Below are positions 1 to 9,466 of a DNA stretch of 64,000 nucleotides, piece by piece. The DNA is from Ochromonas danica (taxonomy: Eukaryota; Sar; Chrysophyceae; Chromulinales; Chromulinaceae), in assembly GCA_015146655.1 (NCBI GenBank), contig VKHL01000058.1, positions 103,414 to 167,413 of the forward strand, read 5' to 3'. The notes below the pieces were generated by a model. That model saw nothing but the letters and a program-made list of their open reading frames with translations, ran no database searches and was not told where the DNA came from. Positions within the stretch are counted from its first letter, which is position 1. Each line of letters opens with the position of its first letter. The position numbers were made by a program, and so were the translations under genes.

Positions 1-168
1 AAGGAGGCTACCGCGTCTATGTTAGCTCGAACACGAGCAGAGTTGGAAGTGATTTGCAAGAATTTCTTTGATCATCGTATCTTAGAGGACTTGAGAACTG
101 CTAGGGGAAACCATTTGAAAGTCTTGCTTTCAGACAAGGCATTACAAGACATCCTAGCAAAGCGATAG
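1..168 (+). CDS. C-terminal end of a protein, possibly ORC2 (partial)
   Basis: The window opens inside an open frame that runs from base 1 to a TAG at 166-168 and gives 55 residues. The segment FFDHRIL, then a polar turn, then KVLLSDKALQDIL resembles the last winged-helix part of origin recognition complex subunit 2, where family members have EF-DH-L followed about 15 residues later by a short strand and a helix (recalled pattern, not searched). If right, the protein binds replication origins in the nucleus. The 5' part lies outside the window, so neither domain order nor start can be judged. It is convergent with the next gene on the minus strand. The coding frame is fairly safe; the name is a weak inference. 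Confidence 0.4.
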   Translation, partial: KEATASMLARTRAELEVICKNFFDHRILEDLRTARGNHLKVLLSDKALQDILAKR

Positions 169-457
169 TACTTGTGACGTATAACAGGTGATCCACTAAC
201 TCTCAGACAAATTGTAAGAGATCTACCACAAGTAACAACTGGATTAATTGGTAAGACTAAATGGTGGTCATAATATCTTCTTAAGTTAATCTCCTCTGGT
301 GAGAAGTGATGAAGGAGAGCAAAGAGCTTGAGGATAAGGCATGGCATAGAAAAGAGAAGCGAGGGTGGTAAGAAAGAGCAGCAGGGACTAGGCAGAAAGA
401 CAGACAGGGTGGATGGGTGTCCTATGCCACTGCCATAGTATGTATGTATGTATTGTT

Positions 458-899
458 CTAGACTGCCCCACTGCCATAACCAGGGATACGCTCAATCTTA
501 GAGTAATCCCACTCTTGATTACACAATGGACACACACTACGTGTCTTTAACCATCTTTGTATACAGTCTAAATGAAAGACATGACCACAATTTCCAAAGG
601 CTATACTAAGACCATTCTCATTGTTAGTAGAAGGATTAGCCTATACCATCATCAGTTAGTGGTAATAGTAGTGTTAGTAGTAATAGTCTAGGAATAAGGA
701 GAAGAAGGTTTAGACTTACCTGATACTCAATAGAAGGCTCATTGAGAGAGTTCCTACAAATCGCACACGTGTCAGAGCAAATATCCCAACTCCACATAGC
801 AACAGCATTCCATTTCTTGATTTCAAATCGAATTGCTGTAGAAGAAGAAGAACTACTACTTTTCTCTTCTTCAATATCCATCTTCTTTTCTTCTGCCAT
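458..899 (-). CDS. RBX1: RING-box protein, RBX1/ROC1-like cullin-RING ligase subunit
   Basis: Two exons, 720-899 and 458-640, joined in phase 0 across a 79 bp intron (GTAAGT..TAG), give 120 residues. The acidic, Ser-rich N-terminus is followed by [15 protein letters not shown], the strand by which RBX1 inserts into the cullin C-terminus, then the [29 protein letters not shown]. The family recruits ubiquitin-loaded E2 to cullin ligases in nucleus and cytosol. RBX1 normally has an insertion with extra Cys that bind a third zinc ion, and an Asp in the last ligand pair (CPLD). Here the insertion reads EPSIEYQ and has lost the Cys, and the last pair is CPLC. It could also be the RBX2/SAG paralogue, but WLKTR-VCPL fits RBX1 better. 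It starts divergently from the GT61 gene. Confidence 0.9.
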
Positions 900-1215
900 G
901 ATGTTTATATTTCAATTCTTTGGAGAGTAAGGTGTTAATATTTGTTTTCACTCTTATAAGAGGCTTGATTTGCTTCTCTCTGTGAGTGAGTGACTGATAA
1001 GTCAAGGGGACGGAAAAGCTGTTTATCTCGAAGAAGACTGTTTTTCCACTTGTTAAGTTAATGCTCTTAAGTTAATGTGAAGTTAATTGTCTTGTGCTGG
1101 GAAAACGTTCATCATATTTCAATGACAACAATCTGACTGACATCATCATCATTGACATCATCACCAACATCATCATCATTATCATCATCATCATCGAGGA
1201 GATGCTTCCACAGCG
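900..1215. other. Divergent intergenic region between RBX1-like and GT61-like genes
   Basis: 316 bp without a supportable gene. It holds a CAT/ATC-rich low-complexity run at about 1140-1195. The frame of the downstream gene is closed by an in-frame TGA near 1159 and has no ATG before 1216. An upstream exon of the downstream gene cannot be excluded but was not found. Confidence 0.5.
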
Positions 1216-2112
1216 ATGACGCATAAATGCTATCAAGACACTTCTAAAATAATACCTCACTATGATATTCTTTTCTTAGAACCACCTCAGCGAACTTTCC
1301 ATGGAGATCATTGGTATCATCTAGGAGAATACTATCTTGCTAATCGACTCACTATTGAGAAGGCTCTCCTACCTCCTCCTAGTGGTAGTAGTGATAGTAA
1401 CCCTTCTTCTCCCAGACATTTGCTTTTTCTTACCACAACTTTCAAGTTTTTCTCTGTCTTTTCTCATTTTGCTTTCTTTCTTCTTCTTCTCACTATACCA
1501 GAGAAGACCTTTACAACTATTTCTTTGCTATATACTCCCCCAACATCAACCTTGAATATGCTCTCTGTCAATACTACCATTACAGGGAGAGGGCGACCAG
1601 CACCTTACTACTATGACAATACTACTACCACTACTACCACCCCTCTGGTAACCAGTGGAGGGCATGGATATGATGCGGGTAGAAGCTGCTATTATGAAGG
1701 AACAGTCTGGCATAAAGTAGGAAAAGCACCTGTTCCTACATGGAATTGGTTTCATTCCATGGAAGAAGTCCAAGCACTTCGTGATCGTATAGCCTATTAC
1801 TGTCCAATGAAGAAGAAAGATCACTTGTTAGTGACTACTAAAGAGAGGAGTTATTATCATATGGTCATCTATCAACGTGATCGTAATCGTCGTATTATGA
1901 ATATAGAAGGCATGTTAGATGGTCTTCATCATGTCAGTGGTGGAAGATGGAAATTTCATGTTATCCAACATCGTGAACATCGTCAACCTTGTGCTTTGTA
2001 TTATCAGCTACAAAATGCTGATCTTCTCCTTACAACCCATGGCTTCCAAATGATGAGTAAGTGATAGATTTGTTTCTCTCTCTGTGTGGGTACCTCTCTA
2101 AGATCTGTACTC

Positions 2113-2156
<44 letters not shown>

Positions 2157-2502
2157 AGGTATGATGTTCTTACGTCCTGGTACATGGATCTTCGAACATT
2201 TCCCTCATAAATACTACAAACCTACTTATTTCCCATTAGCCAAAGCATTTGGTCTTCATCATTACTATGTCTATGGATCCAAAGAGAGTGTCTCAATTAA
2301 TCCGGGAAGTAGTGGTAGTCATCTGTGGAATGCGGTGAGAGCTTCTTGGCTTCTTCCTCACATTGACATGCAACACTGCATGGCAAACATTCGTTGTCGT
2401 TCTGTGGCTAGACAACAAGATGTGATCTTTCTCGATGAAGAACTTGTTTTAGTTATCAAAGTTATGAAAGCGGTTGAGCAAAACGTGTCATCAATATCAT
2501 AA
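1216..2502 (+). CDS. Glycosyltransferase family 61-like protein (DUF563/EOGT type)
   Basis: Exons 1216-2056 and 2159-2502; a split AGT codon joins them and the result is 394 residues. The intron is almost wholly a (TTG)n tract. Features of the GT61 fold are visible: FHGDHWYHLGEYY near the N-terminus, a hydrophobic strand region around residues 68-95, then NADLLLTTHGFQMM followed after the splice by MFLRPGTWIFEHFP and KYYKPTYF. This matches the THG.(x)n.FL.PG..V.E.FP block with which GT61 enzymes bind the nucleotide sugar. Such enzymes add xylose or GlcNAc to glycans in the ER or Golgi. No N-terminal signal anchor is seen after the first ATG, so a 5' exon may be missing. Acceptor sugar unknown. 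It converges on the next, minus-strand, gene. Confidence 0.75.
2086..2158 (+). repeat. (TTG)n microsatellite in GT61 intron
   Basis: About 16 uninterrupted TTG units at roughly 2111-2156 lead directly into the TTAG acceptor. The tract takes the place of a normal polypyrimidine stretch. Confidence 0.85.
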
Positions 2503-2648
2503 TGTCTATAGTGCGGTCATTATCTTTTACTGTACGATTCACATGGTTGTTGTGAATAGAACAAGTTATTGTAATTCCTTTATTACTGCTTCTGATTCTC
2601 AAAGATTAATAATCTCTATTCTCTTCTACCCTTCGTGTTTCTTCTAGA

Positions 2649-4107
2649 CTAGGGACAAACATGCTGATCGGCGGATGGTCGCAACTGGCACGGCCGATAA
2701 GTTTCCGCTTGGAAGTTTGCATTACCAAGTGCTGTTTGTAATCCATAGATCCGCATCACGGGTACCGATGCATTCTTGATGGATTGCCATTGTTTTCGTT
2801 CTGTGCAATACTGTCGAGGCAAACAGCACTGCATGTCCATCCAATCCAGAGGCCCGGACATATCAACAGCTCGGTTGTGATGATGAATCAAAACCTGTAA
2901 TAAGAGTGGACCTCTGGTCATTGATCATAATTCAAGTACCGGAAATGTCAGGCTTACCGAAGCAGGATATGACATAAGTCGATGTGGAACAACCAAGTGC
3001 CTGGGATTGCTGTCCAAGTAACTGTAGATCTCTTCGACGGGTCGCATCATCAGAATCTATCAATACAACACAAATACAGTTTTCATTAACCAAGGTTAAT
3101 CACATATATGACACACGAAATTACCTGATCAGACTCAGTGAAGAAGATATAGTCGAAGTTCCAAGATCCGTTTATGATCTTTTCCTTAGCTGTTTGAACT
3201 GTTGCAACAGGCAAGCTGGCACTTTTTGGAAGACCTTCAATTAAAAGGATATCATACAGAGGGAGACCAGAGACATTTCTATTGGGGAGGGGAGGGGGGG
3301 GGTAAATAGGAGTGAGTCATATTTGATTATTCTTATCTTCACGTACCTGACATAGTCATAATCTCTTTGGCTCTTCACTGCCACAGTGACATATGGATAA
3401 TACTCATAGAAGCTCCAAACACATGCTGCTAGATAAGCTTGGCGATTAATGAGATTGGAATGTCCTGCTCCCATATCGCTCAATAAGAAAGGCATGATCA
3501 CAACAGTTCGATTCATGGCCTCATGGCGCAAGCCAATGTTCATCTTGCGCATCTTCATGGTATGTTGTCCAAGATAGTGTGCAGCCTCATGAATAGCAGT
3601 GAGATTATGCTTATCCTTATCAACCATCTTGTTATGCCAACGCCATCGATGTAGTAACCTTTCAAAGGTAGAGAGATGGATGACAGAGAAGTCCAGCACA
3701 TCTACTGACTGCAGCACACTCCCATTGCCATTCCTGAGATGATGCACACGAGCATTCATCATAATAAAGCTTGCCATCTCACAGTTCACCCATTTCAAAT
3801 GATATCCTGTATGTTGATGAATCAGATGTTCCTTATGAATTAAATAGGACGCACTGTATGCTTCTCCAGCATCTCGACAACGATGTAATGTTGAATGTGC
3901 AGCTTTTAGTGGATCAGGTTCTAATCGACGATGAAAGTTAGATGAAGAGAAAGAAGAAGAAGAGAAGGTCAGCTGGTTCTCATCATAGTCGACAAGGTCT
4001 AAAGGCTGGAGGACACTATGCTGGGTCGAGGCGAAGGAGACCATGACCATCATCATCACCGCCACAGAGAAAAGAGAGGCTAAGGGACTAAGCACACCCC
4101 CAACCAT
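2649..4107 (-). CDS. Uncharacterised secretory-pathway protein, possibly a glycosyltransferase
   Basis: Four exons, 3347-4107, 3125-3278, 2958-3056 and 2649-2894, join in frame to 419 residues; all introns are 63-68 bp with GT..AG ends. The N-terminus has a hydrophobic core (SVAVMMMVMVSFA) that looks like a signal peptide or anchor. The mature part holds a long His/Arg-rich region, then YPYVTVAVKSQRDYDYV, LPLYDILLIEGLPK, and WNFDYIFFTESDQILMMR. The order 'report of visit, name of strand, then FDY-FFTE-DQ' recalls GT-A type proteins, in which an acidic pair after a hydrophobic strand binds metal, but this is inference only. The C-terminal exon has several Cys (CC, YC, PCQ, VCP) that could form disulfides. 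I do not recognise a named family. Confidence 0.8.
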
Positions 4108-4297
4108 TGCCTTCCTTCGTATCTTTTCAGTTTTTTCACAGCTGCAGGAGTTATTCGATCAAGCCAACACCAGCTCCAAGGTGGGTTGTCAAGAGGCCAA
4201 ATCTGGAGATTTGGGAAATTCGCACAGTGGGAAAGAAAGAGGCGGTGATCGTTGATTTGAGATTGGACAATTAATTGCCATTTTGTTTCTCTTAATC

Positions 4298-4913
4298 ATG
4301 CGGCAGGTTGCAATTCTTCCTTCTGGGTGTCAGATCTCTCGTCGAGTATCTGTTCTTTATTATAGTGAAGATCGTATCATCTATGCGTCGACCTTGGCAG
4401 TCTACGTCATTGATGCTCGAACCTTTCGTATTCAGCATATTCTCTCACTAAATCAGCGGGCTATCACCTCTATTTCTATCTCATCTATTGATCGAGATTT
4501 AATGATTGTAACAGGACGGGATGGCACAGTAACCTATTGGAATATTCCTGGGGAAGAGAATCTTGCTCAGATTATGATTAACGGATCTGTTATTGCTGCA
4601 TGGAATCCATTCTTGAAAGATCAAGTAGGAATTCTGTCAGAAGAGAGTGTTCGATTATATTTATGGTAAGTAATGAGAATTCTTCTCTTTTCCTCTCAGC
4701 CAAGTGCTCCTATCTCTCTCTCTCTCTCTATCTATCTCTGTGTATATATGTGTGTGTATGTGTGTGAATCGAATACAATTCACTGACTGTCTCTCTCTCT
4801 CTGTCTCTCTCTCTGTCTCTCTCTCTGTCTCTCTCTCTCTCTCTGTCTCTCTCTCTGTCTCTCTGTCTCTCTCTCTGTCTCTCTGTCTCTCTCTCTGTCT
4901 CTCTCTCTCTCTG

Positions 4914-5000
<87 letters not shown>

Positions 5001-5010
5001 NNNNNNNNNN

Positions 5011-5064
<54 letters not shown>

Positions 5065-8000
5065 TCTCTGTCTCTCTCTCTCTCTCTGTCTCTCTCTCTC
5101 TCTCTGTCTCTCTCTCTCTCTGTCTTTCTCTCTGTCTCTCTCTGTCTCTCTGTCTCTCTCTCTCTCACTACAGGGACACAGACCGAGGGACTACTGCAGT
5201 ACAAGAAATCTTTTCAGTCCGTAACGACAACTTAAAGCCTTGTGTCTTGAGGTAAGAATAGCTCATAATCAATTACCTTCCTTCCACCACTATCTCATCT
5301 CATCTCAACTCATCTCACCCGCTGGCCATAATAGATGGAATAATAAAGTCACGGGTTGGATTGCTATTGGTTGTAATGCAGGAACCACATTCTTGTTCCG
5401 TATTCGTGACAAGACTCATAAGATCCTTCAAGGTGATGCAAAAAGCAATGTAGTAGATTTACAATGGGATCGTCTATCCTCTTCCTATCTACTCGTGGCC
5501 TATCAGACCTTTGTCTCTCTGTGGGATGCTGAGAGTGGCGAGCAAATTCATGCATTCGAAAAACAAGCTGTTCCTATCACAGGAATTGCCTGGATGGACT
5601 GGACAGCAGGTAACTTTGCTACAATCAATGGAAAGAATACCTACTTGAAAGTTTGGAATGCTTCACAACGGCAAAGTTTGGATGCTATCCGGTTGCCTGG
5701 GGATACTGGTCTATTATCCTTATGCTTTGCAGCTGGAAAGCGATCTGTTCTATACTCTTGCAACGATGGCAGTATTGGAGTTTATGATCTGCAAAGCAGT
5801 CGTTTAGAATATCAAACGGCTGCGAACCATACAGAGACAATCTTTTCATGTGCCTATGCTCCAAATTCACCTCATTTCTTTGCAACGGCATCTTATGATG
5901 AAACTGTGAAGTTGTGGTGCGTATCTGACTTTACAGTACAAAAGACATTTTATGGTGCGGAGAGTATTGTCTATAGTGTGGATTGGTCGCCAAATAGTCG
6001 CATGATTGTTGGCTCTTGTATGAATGGATTAGTGATAATATGGGATGTGGAGAGTGGAAGAGAGCTAGAGAGGCATTTAAATCATACCAAAGCTTCTTAT
6101 TCAGCTGCATGGAATCCACTTGATTTACAATATATTTTGAGTACTTCAGCGGATTGCAGCTTAGTGGTCATTCAAGTTGACCCCGCTTCACTGCAAGATC
6201 CAACTCGTCATCAAATCCCCACTGCGTCACGCAAGAAGGGTCCTGATTCTTACAAAACTCAGTTGACTTTAAGCACTGTCAAATATCGCTTTGTTCATCC
6301 AGCTGGAGTATTCGGTTGCGCATGGTCTCCTCATAGATCGTCAGTGTTTTCCACTGCTTGTCAGGATGGAATGGTTAGAATCTTCAACTTCAATGCTCAA
6401 GCTCCATTGGTAGCTGTTTGTGTTGGACACAATGCACGAGCGTTTTCATGCTCTTGGTCTACTTTAGTGCCCGGCCGGTTAGCCTCGGGGTCTGATGATC
6501 AGACTATTGGTGTTTGGGAGTTGGATATTAACACATTTGCATTGGATGAATCCTACACAACGCGGAATCTATCTCCTGCGAAAAAGCTCTTGGGGCATAA
6601 GGGTTTTGTTCGTGCATTATCTTGGAACTATGAACATCCAGACTTGCTATTATCTGGTTCTTGGGACTATTCTATTCGTCTTTGGAATGTTGCCACGGGA
6701 CAGTGTATTAGTGAGGTTAACGATCATGTCGCCGATGTGTATGCTATCGCTTCTCATCCTCAACAACCTTTTCACTATCTGTCGGCATCCCGAGATACAA
6801 CCATTCGACTCTGGGAGCTGACTGGACTTTTCACGCTTCTACGCTATCGTTCTGTTTGGGAAAGCTCTTTGGACAAAGTTATTCGCAGCTCACCTGCCGT
6901 GGAGGTGGAGGAACTTGGATCTAGCAAAAAGGATCTTCTCAGTCCTATATTGCTGGGTATGGGGAGTAAAAACCTGAATGATGATCTATTGGGAATTGGC
7001 AAAAAGTTGGACTTGTTTCGAAGTCCCAATCGCAATTACTCCAAAGGCGAAGGCAAGGACAGTCCTGGGGCAAGTGAAGGAAAGTCCGATCCCGATGAAA
7101 AGAATAGCAAGGACGAGTCACTGGACCCCGTAGACCGGGCTTTACGCTACTATCGGTTATCTTCATTCTTTTACGGTAGCAATGGGTCCATGGATCTGTG
7201 GGAGAACGCATTGTTTTCTCTCTCCATGAAAACCACCAATAGTATGGAAGTGGCCGCTGAAATGCGTACAAATACTTTGCGCCGTGTTTTTCATGAAAGT
7301 GAAGTCATGTCGAACGAGAAGAGTTTGGCGAGAAGGCTAGAGTCCATGAAACAGACATCAAGAAAGACTGGTGATGCTTCAAATCGAGGCGAGGATAATC
7401 TGCTCTGTGCGGCTCGTCTCTACGCGAAGTTGGGCGACTTTACCAAATACTGTACAATTATGATGGATGTGGGTAAATGGGAAGCAGCTTTGGCTGTCGC
7501 TCCTGCCGTATCAATGGACTATTGGCGTTATGTGGCTTTCATGTATGCTCAACATCTCTCTGAACAAGCTAGCGAGAATTGCGTTCCTTATTACCTTTCC
7601 ATTGGAAAGGATGCACATGCAATAGATTATTATTTGCAGCGTAATGATCCATCGAGTGCCTTGGTAGTTGCCAAGATGTCTGAACAAAGAACAGATATCC
7701 TTCCAGACTATACGCTAGCCATGGCGACACCGAACAATATTGAAGGAATGTCCAGTCCTTCTAGCCCGAAGCCAGCAAGAGCTCCAATGTTGCAGATGCT
7801 CTCAGCGGCTCACATTGATTTGAATTGGGCCGAGCCGTCTCCTGTGTCACTTGAAGGAGAGCGTCGCACGAGAGAACGCACCGAAAGAGAAGTTGACCAA
7901 TCACGGGGAATTATGTCTGAAGTTGGTGGGTGCTCAGCGAAGCAACAACTGGCGATTGCGCAGCCACTCTTTGCTGCCGCTCACCACTTGGCTGTCAATG

Positions 8001-9320
8001 AAACTCAGGCCGCAGTAGATATCTTACTCGATAGTGGTGAGATTGACATAGCATATGCATTAGCTAAGTGCTTTGGTCTCGAAACGGCGCGTCTTTTGTG
8101 TATCTGGGCTGATAAATGTGCAACATTGGGTGATCTTTCATTAGCTTTGGATATCCTGAAAGAGCATCCCGAGGCTGAAATTGCGAGCGGCTTATTGTTG
8201 AGTCGATATTGTGAAGAAAGTCGGGCAAAGGATATTCTTCTTGGGCGAGGATATAGACCTTTGAATTGGTGGATCAACCATGCCAAGGAAGAAGAGGCAA
8301 TTGGCTCTGATGCGCAAGCTGTCACAGCGTATGTAATTGCCCAACAACACACAACTGCCATTATGATGGGAATGTCGGTCTTAAAACGATTGGTCAGAGA
8401 TCCTTGGCATCTTTCAAGCGTGAACTATAAAGTTCTTGATGCTCTCAAATATATAAATGTTCAGCGTGTAGAAGATCCACTACGTTCGAATTTCTTGTCT
8501 TTCATGCTGTGGTTTTGTGCGCATGAGGCGGCTGGGCTTGGCATGATGTCTACGGCTGCAAATATGCTGTCGATTTTGCTAACTTTAGGGTCAAGAAGTT
8601 CCTTTCCCATCCAAGAGAGCGATGTGTTTTATCAGATGTTCTTCTTCCGCTTCTTAGCTGGTCAGAGCGAAGCGCTGTCCATATTAGACAAGCTTATTGG
8701 GCAGGATGGGTTTACTCCGGGACCTGTCAGCGAAAGCTTGAAGGCTTTAAAACTAATGGCCATGGATCATATCACATGGGAAAGATGGCAGCGGCAAGTA
8801 CAGCCACAGACGGTCACTCTCAACGACCCGGCGGCCTATACCGTAGCAACGAACATGCTTAGGTGCGATGTTTCTTTCCTTCTTCCGTGTGATGTCTTTT
8901 TATTCTTATTTTCTCCTCCTTGTTCTGTAGGGAGATCCAAAAGATTGGTGATGCCCTTTCATTGCCTTCCTTGTCTTCATTGAATTCAAAAAAGAGCCGA
9001 ATGTCGGACGTTTCCAACATTCTATCTTTGCTGCAAAGCAGTAACACAGTCGTTTTGGTGAGTTTCCTATAGATATGAAGATTTGCATGTTAATAATTCA
9101 TCCAAGCTAACGTTTTATTTCGTTTGCCCAGGGTTCTCTGCTGCCTGTGGCCAATCAACAGCTCAAAAACTACATTTCAATTCTAAGTCAAGCACGAATT
9201 CAAGGCAACGCTCTCAAGTTAAATGACGATGGCGCCTATATAGCATTGAATGAAGCTGCGCAATGGCGCCAAGTTTTGCCTTTCTCACCACTTCTAAATG
9301 GAGAACTTTTGAACTATTAG
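4298..9320 (+). CDS. WDR17: WD repeat-containing protein 17 homologue
   Basis: Five exons, 4298-4665, 5174-5251, 5335-8862, 8931-9057 and 9132-9320, give 1429 residues. The 78 bp second exon was found inside the CT-rich intron region; it restores the frame (split TGG and AGA codons). The N-terminal half is two seven-bladed WD40 propellers (many SGSWDYSIRLWNV-type blades to about residue 530). The C-terminal half is alpha-helical, TPR-like solenoid (LYAKLGDFTKY, YYLSIGKDAHAIDYYLQRND), the layout of animal WDR17 (about 1300 residues). Function in the family is poorly known; the architecture suggests a scaffold like coatomer or IFT proteins. The first ATG at 4298 (MRQVAILPSG) is preferred; there is no upstream in-frame ATG. 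It faces the minus-strand Twinkle gene tail to tail. Confidence 0.9.
4789..5166 (+). repeat. (CT)n microsatellite with assembly gap, WDR17 intron 1
   Basis: About 380 bp of CTCTCT interrupted by regularly spaced CTGT units on both sides of ten N at 5001-5010. The N block lies in a pure CT stretch, so its true length is unknown. The long Leu/Ser and Arg/Glu open frames across it are translations of the repeat, not proteins. Confidence 0.97.
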
Positions 9321-9466
9321 CCATGTCTGCGGTAGTCATTGTATGTTAGTTTTGTCTACGAGAGAGCGTGGAGTACTTTGTCTGTCTAGAATACGCGGCA
9401 AAGCATCGAGTGTACTACAAGAGTTGCGTGTTGTGTTGTCTTAATCATGGTTAATACCCACTGTCT

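Noticed and set aside
4704-5255. Leu/Ser- and Arg/Glu-repeat frames on both strands
   Set aside because: They are translations of the (CT)n tract and contain the N gap. Only the last 78 bp of the plus frame (5174-5251) are used, as a WDR17 exon.
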